Part shown: positions 1-8,497 of the stretch, in pieces
Numbering within the stretch: the first letter of the stretch is position 1
How the letters are laid out: every line of letters starts with the position of its first letter
NCBI GenBank assembly: GCA_964481255.1
Contig: CAYZTZ010000049.1
Coordinates: 1 to 22,058 of the forward strand
Source of the DNA: UBA6911 sp964481255
Lineage (GTDB): Bacteria > Acidobacteriota > UBA6911
DNA: 22,058 nt
Direction of reading: 5' to 3'
The notes under the pieces: generated by a model
The model's input: only the letters and a program-made list of their open reading frames with translations
Told to the model about the DNA's origin: nothing
Databases searched by the model: none
Made by a program: the position numbers and the translations under genes

Positions 1-1135
1 CGAAGACTCCGCGGCGGTTGGCGACCCTGTAGAATTCGCGCCGGACGACCTTCATCAAGAGAGCGATGCGGGATGTCTTCAGCCCGCCGGCTGTCGAGCC
101 GGCACACCCGCCTATGAACATAAGAGACAGGAGGATCATTTGAGCGAAGGGCGGCCACAGTTCAAAGTCGGCGTTTGAAAATCCTGTCGTGGTCATGATC
201 GAGGCGACCTGAAAAAGCGCTTTGCGCACGGCGGACGCGGGGCTCATTCCGGCCATAAAGACCAGTGAGAGCGTGACCGCCGCCGCCGTTGAAGCGCCGG
301 CGAGCAGGTAGAATCGCAGCTCGGAATCCTGTGCGACCCGGCGGACCTTCCCCTCCATCAGCAGGCGGTAGTGCAGAGTGAAATTGATGCCGGCCAGAAG
401 CATGAACACGATGATGACGGCCTCGATGGCGGCACTGTGGAAGGCTTCCACGCTCAAATTACGGGTCGAAAAACCTCCGGTGCCCATGGTTGAGAAGCTG
501 TGACATGCCGATTCGAACCTGTTCATTCCGGCAAGACGGAGGGCGGCATACTCCAGGACGGTGAACAAAAGGTAGATCTTCCACAAGGCCTTGGCCGTTT
601 CGGCGATCCTGGGGGTGAGTTTTTCCGACCGGGCGCCGGAAAATTCCGCCCTGTAGAGCTCCATTCCTCCGACGCCGATAAGGGGCAGGATGGCGATTCC
701 CAAAAGAAGGATGCCCATGCCCCCCACCCAGTGGGTGAAACACCTCCAGAGATGAAGGCTGGGAGGCAAAGCTTCGACCGACGCCAGGACCGTCGCGCCC
801 GTGGTGGTAAAGCCGGAGACCGATTCGAAGAAGGCGTCCGTGAAACTCGGATAATACGCGGATAGTCCGAAAGGAAGAGCCCCGAAAGCGCAGACGACCA
901 GCCATGTGACTGCGACAAGGAACAGGCCTTCCCTGTGGTGCAGCTCTTCATCGGCGGGTTTCGAAATCCGGCGCAGCGCCAGCGCTGCGAGGGCGGTCGC
1001 GGCCAACGAAATCAGCAAGGGTCCGAGACCGGCGTCCCGGTAAGCCAGCGCCAGGCCGAGCGGCGGAAGCAAAAAGCACGCCTCGCCAAGCAGAACGAAG
1101 GAAAGGAATCTTAGAACAACAGTCCAGCGTATCAC
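1..1135 (-). CDS. trkH: Trk-type potassium uptake membrane subunit TrkH (3' end outside window)
   Basis: This is the membrane channel/transporter subunit of a Trk K+ uptake system, acting in the inner membrane with the TrkA subunit encoded just upstream. About 378 codons are visible and the C-terminus lies beyond the left edge. Four selectivity-filter-like loops can be read in order: SGFTTTGATVL, STMGTGGFSTRN, IMTTTGFSNADF and GGCAGSTAGGLKTSR, separated by hydrophobic helices. The start is placed at a GTG (1135-1133), 17 bases after the trkA stop; an in-frame TTG overlapping that stop is an alternative, and neither has a strong ribosome binding site, so the start is uncertain. The family call is firm. 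Which Trk/Ktr subgroup or coupling ion it uses cannot be told from sequence. Confidence 0.93.
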   Translation of the reverse strand, partial: MIRWTVVLRFLSFVLLGEACFLLPPLGLALAYRDAGLGPLLISLAATALAALALRRISKPADEELHHREGLFLVAVTWLVVCAFGALPFGLSAYYPSFTDAFFESVSGFTTTGATVLASVEALPPSLHLWRCFTHWVGGMGILLLGIAILPLIGVGGMELYRAEFSGARSEKLTPRIAETAKALWKIYLLFTVLEYAALRLAGMNRFESACHSFSTMGTGGFSTRNLSVEAFHSAAIEAVIIVFMLLAGINFTLHYRLLMEGKVRRVAQDSELRFYLLAGASTAAAVTLSLVFMAGMSPASAVRKALFQVASIMTTTGFSNADFELWPPFAQMILLSLMFIGGCAGSTAGGLKTSRIALLMKVVRREFYRVANRRGVF

Positions 1136-1152
1136 GGGAGCGCTCGAAAATA

Positions 1153-2508
1153 TCAAGCAAGAAACGCCGATTCCAGCTGTTTGACGACCTGTTCCAGACA
1201 GAAGAAAACCACCCGGTCCCCCGGCTGGATAACGGCATCGCCGCTCGGCACCGTCACCTCGCCCGAAGGTCTGGCGATTGCTCCGACAATGACGCCCCGC
1301 GGGAAGTTCAGCGCGCGCAGGGGCTTCCCGACGAATTTGGAGCGGGGCGCGGCCACCATTTCCAGCGCCTCCACCTCCTCGTTGCGGAACGTCGTGACGG
1401 AAAAGACCTTGCCTTTTCGGACGAACTGCAGGATGCGGTCGACCACCACCAGACGGGTGCTGAATATGGAATTGATGCCGAGCATTTGGGCCATCGGAAG
1501 CAGCTCGAGCCGGTTCACCAGCGCCACCGCCTTGCTCGCGCCGAGCCGGCGCGCCAGCAGGCATGCGATGATGTTGTCCTCGTCGTCCGCCGAAAGCGCC
1601 AGATAGGCGTCTATTCCCTCGATGTTCTCCTCCGACAGGACTCTCTGCTCCATGCCGTCGGCGTGCACGACCACGGACTTTTTCAGGATCCCCGATATCA
1701 GCTCGCAGCGCCGCAAATCGCGTTCGAAAATCTTGACCGCGACCCCCTGCTTCTCAAGCCGCAGCGCCGCCTCGATCCCGATCTGCCGCCCCCCCACGAT
1801 GAAGACCCTTTGAATATTCCGGGGCGGCGGCAAGCGCACAAATTCCGCCATCGCCGCGTACTCGCTGGAGGGAACCATGATATAGACGTGATCGCCGGCC
1901 CGCAGGTCATCCCCGCCGTGAGGGATGATTACCCGGTGGCCCCGAAAGATGATGGCCATGAGAGCGTTTCGCACCGGGTTCATCGCGGCCAGTTCCTTGA
2001 TGGTCTTGCCGATCACCCAGCTGCCCGCCTCGATGTTCATGCCGAAGAGTTTCAAGCGGCCGTCGGCGAATTGATAGATCTCCGATACGCCCACGATCCC
2101 GAGAACATTGAGGATCCGGTCCACCGTTTCCCTGTCCGGATGGATCACCAGGTCCACCTTGAGCATGTCGCTTTCGCAAATCGAGCGCCAATGGTCGACT
2201 TCATGCGTGCGAAGGCGAAGGACCTTTATTTTGACTCCGGACAGAGCCTGGGCGATGAGACAGCCCAGAATATTGGTTTCGTCGCTTTCCGTCACGGCGA
2301 TCAGCATCTCGGCATCGTCAAGACCCGCGCGCCGGAGGGTATCGATGCTGCGCGCATTGCCGCAGATCACCTTGACGTCGAGCGCCTCTTCGAGCTCCCT
2401 GCAACGGTCCTCGTTGATTTCGACGAGGGCGACTTCGTTGTTTTCCCGCGTCAACCGCCGCGCGATCAGCGCGCCGACCTGACCGCCCCCAAGAATAAGT
2501 ACGCGCAT
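1153..2508 (-). CDS. trkA: Trk potassium transporter NAD-binding subunit TrkA
   Basis: This is the cytoplasmic regulatory ring subunit that gates TrkH in response to nucleotide. It has 451 residues, the normal length for a TrkA with two tandem RCK modules. The first Rossmann module starts with LILGGGQVG (about 4-12) and includes the acidic end of the second strand (VEINEDR). A TrkA-C-type domain follows at about 145-220. A second Rossmann module begins near residue 233 (VFIVGGRQIG) and a second TrkA-C domain occupies about 370-451. In the second module the glycine loop is altered (GGRQIG), so dinucleotide binding there may be weaker. The ATG start has an AGGA seven bases upstream. It is the first gene of a trkA-trkH pair, read leftwards. 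Confidence 0.95.
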   Translation of the reverse strand: MRVLILGGGQVGALIARRLTRENNEVALVEINEDRCRELEEALDVKVICGNARSIDTLRRAGLDDAEMLIAVTESDETNILGCLIAQALSGVKIKVLRLRTHEVDHWRSICESDMLKVDLVIHPDRETVDRILNVLGIVGVSEIYQFADGRLKLFGMNIEAGSWVIGKTIKELAAMNPVRNALMAIIFRGHRVIIPHGGDDLRAGDHVYIMVPSSEYAAMAEFVRLPPPRNIQRVFIVGGRQIGIEAALRLEKQGVAVKIFERDLRRCELISGILKKSVVVHADGMEQRVLSEENIEGIDAYLALSADDEDNIIACLLARRLGASKAVALVNRLELLPMAQMLGINSIFSTRLVVVDRILQFVRKGKVFSVTTFRNEEVEALEMVAAPRSKFVGKPLRALNFPRGVIVGAIARPSGEVTVPSGDAVIQPGDRVVFFCLEQVVKQLESAFLA

Positions 2509-3036
2509 GGATGGATCCTTGCAATGAAACCCGGGGACTCACGGATCCGGCACCCGCGCAACTCCCGCGATCCGTGCCTGATGCAGAGGCTCCTGTCCCC
2601 GCCGGAAAATCCCATCATCGGCGGCGCGGACCCGCCCTCCCCGACGAGCAAACCTCCCGGGAACCCTTTCTCCGGCGGCTTTATACTACCATACAATCCG
2701 CCTCCGCATTCCGGGGGATTCAACCCTTCGCCGGCAGCCGCGAAAGGGACGGGCTATACGAAGGACGTTTCATTCGCGGAATTCGTGCAATTCGTGCAGC
2801 TTGCGCTTATCAAGAAGATTCCCGGTCTGACGCGAGGAATCGCGAATCGGGTTTTCAAGGGCACCCGCAACATCCATGTCCGCTAATTGTCGGAAGGGGG
2901 TTCGCATGGGGCCGTTTTTTCCTGTGGGACGTCGCGGATCCTTCTGGTATAAGTAGCGGCGCAAATAGGAATTTACGCCGTGCCTTTGGGCCTGCGAGTC
3001 ACACTCCGCCGGGCTCCGGCGCCAGGGGATGGAGGT
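2509..3036. other. Intergenic region between divergent trkA and the phosphate permease
   Basis: These 528 bases separate two divergent transporter genes, so promoters for both should lie here. I see no convincing protein-coding frame. A TATAAG hexamer at 2948-2953 could be a -10 box for the phosphate permease, but no good -35 accompanies it. The region also holds two small clusters of degenerate short repeats, listed separately. Several G/C-rich inverted repeats (for example around 2674-2702) are too short to interpret. Confidence 0.5.
2771..2797. repeat. 9-bp tandem repeat, three copies
   Basis: Two perfect adjacent copies of AATTCGTGC (2780-2788 and 2789-2797) are preceded by a diverged copy, CATTCGCGG (2771-2779). 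About 40 bases downstream, GAATCGC and GAATCGG (2837-2850) form a related 7-bp pair. The motif core resembles the repeat at the mrfA/mrfB junction. Function is unknown; it looks like degenerate intergenic simple repeat. Confidence 0.6.
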
Positions 3037-4056
3037 ATGGATAGTCCGCTGATCCTGGTCGTGGTGGTGATCGCTGTCGCCCTTCTGTTCGACTTCCTTA
3101 ATGGATTTCACGATGCCGCCAACTCCATCGCCACGGTCGTTTCAACCCGGGTTCTGTCGCCCAGGGCGGCTGTCTTGCTCGCCGCGGTGTGCAATTTCGC
3201 GGCGGCCTTTTTGCTCGAAACCAAGGTCGCGGCCACCATCGGTCACGATATCGTCCATGCCCGGTTCCTTGACCCTTTTCTGGTCATGTTCGGATTGCTG
3301 GGAGCCATCCTATGGGACCTGATCACCTGGTGGTTCGGGCTGCCCACGAGTTCCTCTCATGCCCTGGTCGGAGGCTTTGCAGGGGCGGCGGTGGCCAGAG
3401 CCGGATGGGTCGCCTTGAAACCCCAGGGGCTCTTAAAAGTGCTGCCCTTCATCGTGATCGCCCCCCTCGTGGGAATTGTGCTGGGCCGCCTGATGATGCT
3501 TCTGGTCATTCTGATATTCCGAAGATCCTCCCCCCGCAAAGTGGATCATTTCTTCCGCAGGGGCCAGCTTGTTTCGGCGTCCATTTTCAGTTTCAGCCAT
3601 GGGATGAATGACGCCCAGAAAACCATGGGCATCATCCTGGCGTTGCTCATTTCAGCGAATTATCTGCCGGCCGTATCGGCGGGGGCGAGGGCGCATGTCC
3701 CCCTTTGGGTCATTCTTTCCTGCCACGCCGCCATAGCCCTTGGGACCTATTTCGGGGGATGGAGAATCGTCAAAACCCTGGGGATGCGTTTGACGAAGCT
3801 TCATCCGGTAGGGGGATTTTGCGCCGAAACGGGAGGCGGAGTCACGATCGTGCTCCTCTCGTTGATGGGAATCCCTTTGAGCACGACCCACACCATTACC
3901 GGAGCGATCGTCGGGGTCGGCTCCGTGCAGCGGTGGTCCGCCGTCCGGTGGGGTATCGCCCGCAACATCGTCTGGGCCTGGATCCTGACAATCCCCTGCT
4001 CCGCGCTTTTCGGAGCGCTTTTGGAGCATCTCCTTCGCCCGTTGCTGCCCGGATAG
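3037..4056 (+). CDS. PiT-family inorganic phosphate permease
   Basis: This is an inner-membrane low-affinity phosphate (metal-phosphate) symporter of the PiT family. The protein has 339 residues and is hydrophobic throughout. Both PiT signature repeats are present: LNGFHDAANSIAT near the N-terminus and GMNDAQKTMGI in the middle, the inverted-repeat halves typical of the family. The ATG at 3037 is chosen because AGGGG (3024-3028) lies eight bases upstream; a GTG at 2980 would add 19 residues of non-family sequence. No PhoU-like (DUF47) partner gene, often found next to bacterial pit genes, is adjacent. It is convergent with the exonuclease gene to its right. Confidence 0.93.
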   Translation: MDSPLILVVVVIAVALLFDFLNGFHDAANSIATVVSTRVLSPRAAVLLAAVCNFAAAFLLETKVAATIGHDIVHARFLDPFLVMFGLLGAILWDLITWWFGLPTSSSHALVGGFAGAAVARAGWVALKPQGLLKVLPFIVIAPLVGIVLGRLMMLLVILIFRRSSPRKVDHFFRRGQLVSASIFSFSHGMNDAQKTMGIILALLISANYLPAVSAGARAHVPLWVILSCHAAIALGTYFGGWRIVKTLGMRLTKLHPVGGFCAETGGGVTIVLLSLMGIPLSTTHTITGAIVGVGSVQRWSAVRWGIARNIVWAWILTIPCSALFGALLEHLLRPLLPG

Positions 4057-4182
4057 TATCCGCCGCGAAACTCAACTCGCTGTTTGTGACGTCTGTAGAA
4101 TGCGGGAGCCTGTTCTCACCTTGTTTCGCGGCAGCCTGCCGGTCGCATCTTCGGCATGGATCGACAAAGCCCGCAAGCTTCG

Positions 4183-4207
4183 CGGAAGAACTAAACGGGG
4201 TCTTCCG
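4183..4207. other. Hairpin at the end of mrfB, possible weak terminator
   Basis: CGGAAGA (4183-4189) and TCTTCCG (4201-4207) form a perfect 7-bp stem with an 11-base loop. The hairpin spans the mrfB stop codon (4193-4191) and lies in the gap shared with the convergent phosphate permease gene. No U-rich tail follows on either strand, so a Rho-independent terminator role is doubtful. Confidence 0.3.
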
Positions 4208-5456
4208 CCCGCGCAGCAGCGGCGCCTGATCGCGGACCGGCCAGTTTCAGGGCGAGACGGTTCAGCCGGTGCTGCAGGCTCGCGTGCCATCGCCTGTACT
4301 GAAGCGGTGAAACGCTGCCGCGGCGCCATGCTTCCTGGAGTCGGACCAGGGCTTCGCGGGAGAGCGCGGCCGCCTTCTCCGGCGAGCGCGCGCGATGCTC
4401 ATAGTAGATCGCCAGCTGCTCATAGGCTTTCAAACCCTCGGCCGTATCGTCGAGAAGCTTTCCCCAAAGCTCATTGGAGAGTTCGAAATCGCCTTCGCGC
4501 TTGGCCAATAGCGCCAGTTCCCTGCAAGCGATCCGCTCGGCGGCCCTGGGCAAGCCGCCCTCCAACGCCCGCCGGTATATCCGTCCGGCAAGACGCTCCT
4601 CCCCGCGTCTTTGCAGGAGGCGTGAAACGCCGAAAAGCTCCTCGGAGCATCCGCGGCTCGTCTCAGGATCGGCCAGCAGGTCCAGGACATGCACGGCCAG
4701 GGCCGCGAGCCCGACGAGATCCATCTGGTTGTGTCGAATAACGCCGGCCATCGGCTCTGCGGGGCCGCCGCGGAGAAAGTCAAAGTAGATCTGAGGGATC
4801 GCCGCCGACGGGATATCCCCCGCGCGGTTTAAACCGAGCACCCGTCTCTCCAGTTCCGTCAGGGCGACCGACCCGCAGCAGAACCGCCAGAGCTGGCGCG
4901 CGGGATAAAGAAAATCCAGGTGAGCCGCAGGCGCAGGCGCCGCTCCGAGCCTTCGCATCGCGAAACGCGTCTGCAGCAAAGGCCAGTCGAAGCTCTTGCC
5001 GTTGAAAGTCACGAGAACGCTCCTCGGGGTCAAGCGCTCCAGGATGTCCGACAACATGGGGGTTTCCTCGCTGAAATCCCGCATGAAATGCTGCTCCGTC
5101 ACGAAACCATTTCCATCCCAACGGCCCAGTCCCACCAGAAATGCGCATGTCCCCGTTCCCCCGGCCAGCCCCGTCGTCTCGGTGTCAAGAAACAGCCAAA
5201 GGGCGGGATCCGCGATCTCCTCGGCGGCGTCGGGGGCGAGAAGCCGCAACGCCCGATCGCTCATCTTTCCCGGAGGATTCTGCGGGAAGCTGCGCCGTAT
5301 AAGGATGTGGCTGCCGAATCCGTTGATCCGCCTTTCGCCGTCCAGCAGTTCGACCAGTTTGTCCGAATGCGGCGACGCCGTTGCGCCCGGACGAGAAACC
5401 CGATCCCGCGGCCGCAGCGCCGATATCCGCGAGAGTTTTTCAAGCGTCGTGTCCAT
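4191..5456 (-). CDS. mrfB: MrfB/YprB-type DEDDh exonuclease with TPR-like C-terminus
   Basis: This is a predicted metal-dependent 3'-5' exonuclease of the ribonuclease H-like YprB class. The 421-residue protein shows the DEDDh set: D91 and E93 in FLDTETTGL, D157 in FNGKSFDW, and H242 and D246 in RHNQMDL. The C-terminal 150 or so residues are helical and TPR-like (for example LLQRRGEERLAGRIYRRAL). It follows the helicase gene with a 4-base gap between that stop and this ATG. In Bacillus subtilis the equivalent pair (MrfA helicase and MrfB exonuclease) excises mitomycin C adducts independently of UvrABC; the same role here is an inference. The ATG at 5456 is chosen because the open frame upstream overlaps helicase coding and repeat sequence, though its AAGGA sits unusually close to the ATG. 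Confidence 0.85.
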   Translation of the reverse strand: MDTTLEKLSRISALRPRDRVSRPGATASPHSDKLVELLDGERRINGFGSHILIRRSFPQNPPGKMSDRALRLLAPDAAEEIADPALWLFLDTETTGLAGGTGTCAFLVGLGRWDGNGFVTEQHFMRDFSEETPMLSDILERLTPRSVLVTFNGKSFDWPLLQTRFAMRRLGAAPAPAAHLDFLYPARQLWRFCCGSVALTELERRVLGLNRAGDIPSAAIPQIYFDFLRGGPAEPMAGVIRHNQMDLVGLAALAVHVLDLLADPETSRGCSEELFGVSRLLQRRGEERLAGRIYRRALEGGLPRAAERIACRELALLAKREGDFELSNELWGKLLDDTAEGLKAYEQLAIYYEHRARSPEKAAALSREALVRLQEAWRRGSVSPLQYRRWHASLQHRLNRLALKLAGPRSGAAAARAEDPV

Positions 5457-5460
5457 TCCT

Positions 5461-7845
5461 TCAATCCCGAATCCCGAACCCCGAATCGCGTGCCAGCAGC
5501 CGGTCCAGGATACCGAGCGCGACCTCCTTCGCCCGATCGCCGGTTTCGCCCGACGGCCCCACACAGGAGGGGCATCCCTTTTCGCAGGGACAGTCCGCTA
5601 TAAGCTCGCGCGTCCGGCGGACCAGCAGGTCATGCATGCGGAACAGCGGTTCGCTTAAACCGATGCCTCCGGGATAATCATCGTACAAGTAAAGCGTAGG
5701 CTGAAAAAACATCCTCCCTTCGAATCCCGATGCGCCGGGCAGGCTTGCCTCCGGCGCGGCCGAATCGGGCGCGCCTTCGCCGACGGCCGCCCCCAGATCC
5801 ATGCGATCGCACATCACGAGCAGGGCCGCGACCGACTCCAGCGCATGAAGCAGGCCGAACAGTCCGTCCTGCCTTTCCGAAACCGTGTAGGGAAGCGCGT
5901 CGAGCAGCTCCCTGCCCAGAGTCATCCAGTAGGCCGTCGTGTGCATTTCGTTCTCAGGCAACTCGAGGTTCCCGGAACCCACGTTTTCAAGCGTGTAGAA
6001 CTTGATCTTCTTGAACCCGACCACCTGCGAGCGCACCTGGACGTCCCCGTGGGCTTTGGCCGCGGGCCCCGGGACGGGAACCTCGTCCTCCGCCTTGAGC
6101 CTCTGGATCCGCGTGTAGCGGATCGCCTGGGTGAAATAATCGACGTTGACGCGCCGGACATAGGCCTTGCGCTGCTCGAAATCCAGACGCTCGACGTGGT
6201 ACTGCTCGGCCCCGTGCAGATAGATGGCCCTGGGATGCACGGTTGAAAGAGCGCTGGAGAAGTCGACTTCGCCGATGACTTCGGGCGCATCCGTTTCGTC
6301 GATAATCACGAAGTTGTCGGATGAGACCGAACGGAGGCTCACCGTGTCCGCAGGATAGGATTCCTGCGTCCAGTACCAGAAATCCCCGCTGCGATGGAGA
6401 TAGCCGGCCTCCGCCAGGCGCGAACACAACAGCTCAAGATCCACGCCGCCGAAAGCCTCGCCGGACTCGATCGGGAGTTCGAAGGCGGCGCATTTCAGGT
6501 GATTGACCAGAATCTCCAGGTTGTCGGGTTGGATATAGGCGTGTTCCGGAGACCCGCCGAAAAAGTATTCCGGGTGCCGGATGATGAACTGATCCAGCGG
6601 ACGGGAGGACGCCACCAGGACCGCGCAGGAACTCCCTCTGCGCCTCCCCGCTCTTCCGGCGCGTTGCCAGGTGGAAGCGATGGTCCCGGGATAGCCCGCC
6701 ATGACCGCCGCATCCAGGGAGCCTATATCGATCCCGAGTTCCAGAGCGTTGGTCGCCACCACGGCCCGCACGCGGCCCTCGCGCAGGCCGCGCTCGATCT
6801 CCCGCCTCTCAAGGGGAAGATAGCCTCCCCGGTAGCCCTTCACCGTCTCCGGCGCGCCCGGAGGCCGGGGATTATCCTGCTTCAGGTAGGTCAGGAGAAC
6901 CTCCGTGTGCAAACGGCTGTTGGCGAAAACTATCGTCTGGAGGCCGCGCCGGACGAATGCACGGGCGATGCGAAACGTCTCGTTGATATAGCTGCGGCGA
7001 ATGCCCAGAAAGCGGTTCACCACGGGGGGATTGTAGAAAATGAAATATTTTTCAGCCGACGGCGCGCCGTTTCCGTCCAGAACCGCCACATCGGAACCGA
7101 TCAGGCGGCCGGCGAGCTCCCCGGGGTTCGCGATGGTCGCGGAAGAGAAAATGAACTGGGGGGCGCACCCGTAAAACCGGGCGATCCTTTTGAGCCTGCG
7201 CAGAACGTTGGCCAGATGACTGCCGAAAACGCCGCGATACATGTGAAGCTCGTCGATGACGACATACCGCAGGTTTTCGAAAAGGCGCGTCCACTTCGTG
7301 TGGTGCGGCAGTATGCCCGTATGCAGCATGTCCGGGTTGGTAAGAACAATGTGACCCCTCTGCCGTATGGCCTGCCGGGCATCGGACGGAGTGTCCCCGT
7401 CATAGGTGAAAACGCCGCAAGCGTCCCCCAGTTTCTTTCCCAGGTCCTCAAGTTCGACGAGCTGATCCTGGGCGAGGGCTTTTGTCGGGAAGAGGTACAG
7501 AGCGCGCGTGTCGGGATTCTCCAGCACCGCGTTCAATACCGGGAGGTTATAACAGAGCGTCTTGCCCGAGGCCGTCGGCGTGACGATCACCGCATTTTCA
7601 CCGCGCCGTATTCTATCGACAGCCTCCGCCTGATGGGAATAGAGGCGCGTGATGCCTTTGGCGCGATAGGCCTCCGCCAGCTCGGGCCTCACCCAGTCCG
7701 GCATGGCCGCCCATTGAGCCTCTCTCGCCGGAAGGCGCTCCACGGCCGTGACCACGTCGCCGGCCCTTTCTCCCGGCGCCAGTTCCCTAATGATTTCATG
7801 CATTTCAACTAATGCCCCGTTTCGCTTGGCAGGATCGGAGACCAT
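5461..7845 (-). CDS. mrfA: MrfA/YprA-type DEAD/DEAH-family helicase with C-terminal Cys cluster (DUF1998)
   Basis: This is an ATP-dependent DNA helicase of the superfamily 2 YprA/MrfA type. The 794-residue protein carries Walker A TPTASGKT (89-96), motif II DELH (198-201), motif III SSAT (234-237), motif V-like ATNALELGIDIG and motif VI QRAGRAGRR. The C-terminal part ends in a four-cysteine cluster, CPCEKGCPSC (C752, C754, C758, C761), as expected for the DUF1998 metal-binding region. ATG at 7845 is preferred over an in-frame GTG nine bases upstream because AGGTG lies about seven bases before it. In Bacillus, MrfA with MrfB removes mitomycin adducts; a DNA repair role here is likely but inferred. 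Its last nine residues are encoded by a short tandem repeat. Confidence 0.9.
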   Translation of the reverse strand: MVSDPAKRNGALVEMHEIIRELAPGERAGDVVTAVERLPAREAQWAAMPDWVRPELAEAYRAKGITRLYSHQAEAVDRIRRGENAVIVTPTASGKTLCYNLPVLNAVLENPDTRALYLFPTKALAQDQLVELEDLGKKLGDACGVFTYDGDTPSDARQAIRQRGHIVLTNPDMLHTGILPHHTKWTRLFENLRYVVIDELHMYRGVFGSHLANVLRRLKRIARFYGCAPQFIFSSATIANPGELAGRLIGSDVAVLDGNGAPSAEKYFIFYNPPVVNRFLGIRRSYINETFRIARAFVRRGLQTIVFANSRLHTEVLLTYLKQDNPRPPGAPETVKGYRGGYLPLERREIERGLREGRVRAVVATNALELGIDIGSLDAAVMAGYPGTIASTWQRAGRAGRRRGSSCAVLVASSRPLDQFIIRHPEYFFGGSPEHAYIQPDNLEILVNHLKCAAFELPIESGEAFGGVDLELLCSRLAEAGYLHRSGDFWYWTQESYPADTVSLRSVSSDNFVIIDETDAPEVIGEVDFSSALSTVHPRAIYLHGAEQYHVERLDFEQRKAYVRRVNVDYFTQAIRYTRIQRLKAEDEVPVPGPAAKAHGDVQVRSQVVGFKKIKFYTLENVGSGNLELPENEMHTTAYWMTLGRELLDALPYTVSERQDGLFGLLHALESVAALLVMCDRMDLGAAVGEGAPDSAAPEASLPGASGFEGRMFFQPTLYLYDDYPGGIGLSEPLFRMHDLLVRRTRELIADCPCEKGCPSCVGPSGETGDRAKEVALGILDRLLARDSGFGIRD
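5463..5490. repeat. 7-bp tandem repeat, four copies, at the helicase/exonuclease junction
   Basis: Four adjacent heptamers read on the plus strand: AATCCCG, AATCCCG, AACCCCG and AATCGCG. They cover the last codons of the helicase gene and end next to the exonuclease start. Read on the coding strand they encode the helicase tail RDSGFGIRD, which looks like repeat-derived sequence rather than conserved protein. Confidence 0.75.
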
Positions 7846-7876
7846 AGGATTCACCTTTTATTCACCATGCCCTGAG

Positions 7877-7904
7877 TGTATCACGAAGAGAAACAGGGAG
7901 GCAA
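7877..7904 (-). promoter_or_regulatory. Possible sigma70-like promoter upstream of mrfA
   Basis: Reading leftwards, TTGCCT (7904-7899) and GATACA (7882-7877) are separated by 16 bases and lie about 32 bases before the helicase ATG. Both hexamers match consensus only partly. If real, it would let mrfA-mrfB be expressed apart from sixA. Confidence 0.25.
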
Positions 7905-7937
7905 AGGGAATTACGAATGACAATTTATCTATCGAGC

Positions 7938-8438
7938 TTAGGAGAACGCGCGCAGGATGGAAGGGGGAAGAAGCGCAATCAGCACCCCTCTGGGAATATC
8001 CTGAACGCTATGCAGGTCGATCGCGCAGGCGCCTCCCTTTTTGAGCTCCAGACAGCACTCGGGGGATCCCCATGCGATCTCGCCTGCGATTTCACCGAGC
8101 GACGGCTGATGACCGACAAGCATCAGGCTTTCGAATTTCTTTTCACAAACCCGGATATGGCGATAGAGCTCATGGCGGGCCCCCGAAGGGGCGAGAGCCG
8201 GGAGCGTTTCCACCGCGATCCCTTTGCCGAATGCCTTCTGCAGGATCTCGGCCGTCTGGAGGGCCCTGGGCAGCGGGCTCGTCCAGATAACATCGGGAAT
8301 GTAACCCAAGCGGCTCAGCCCCATGGCTGCCTGCCGCATCTTCTTTCCGCCCTCCTCCGTCAACGGCCGCTCATCCTCCCTGACGCCCGGAGTGCCGTGG
8401 GGGACGGCGACCGCGTGCCGGACGATGTAAAGTCTCAT
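7938..8438 (-). CDS. sixA: SixA-type phosphohistidine phosphatase
   Basis: This is a small cytoplasmic histidine phosphatase superfamily protein, expected to remove phosphate from phosphohistidine (E. coli SixA acts on phosphotransfer proteins). The 166-residue length and lack of an inserted alpha domain fit SixA. The catalytic motif VRHA gives H8, with the second histidine at H110 in VGHQPS and the family-typical TSPLPRALQTAE in between. GAGGA lies seven bases before the ATG. It is divergent from the Ppx/PPK1 operon across only 59 bases. SixA-like genes are often found near polyphosphate and CHAD-domain genes, which fits the neighbours, though no CHAD gene is present. The actual substrate is unknown. 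Confidence 0.85.
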   Translation of the reverse strand: MRLYIVRHAVAVPHGTPGVREDERPLTEEGGKKMRQAAMGLSRLGYIPDVIWTSPLPRALQTAEILQKAFGKGIAVETLPALAPSGARHELYRHIRVCEKKFESLMLVGHQPSLGEIAGEIAWGSPECCLELKKGGACAIDLHSVQDIPRGVLIALLPPSILRAFS

Positions 8439-8497
8439 CGCAGCTTTCCTCTAATATCCGGATAGTCCATAAGCTATATTATCAGGAAGGGGCAACG

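Noticed and set aside
1486..2886. Long plus-strand open frame (466 codons) antisense to trkA
   Set aside because: It lies opposite a well-conserved trkA; long antisense frames are expected at high GC, and its His/Asp/Arg-rich translation resembles no family.
4050..4062. CGGATAGTATCCG palindrome over the phosphate permease stop as terminator
   Set aside because: It is too short, has a one-base centre and lacks a U-rich tail.
6394..7812. Long plus-strand open frame (472 codons) antisense to the helicase
   Set aside because: The opposite strand carries all SF2 helicase motifs; this frame is a GC-driven shadow.
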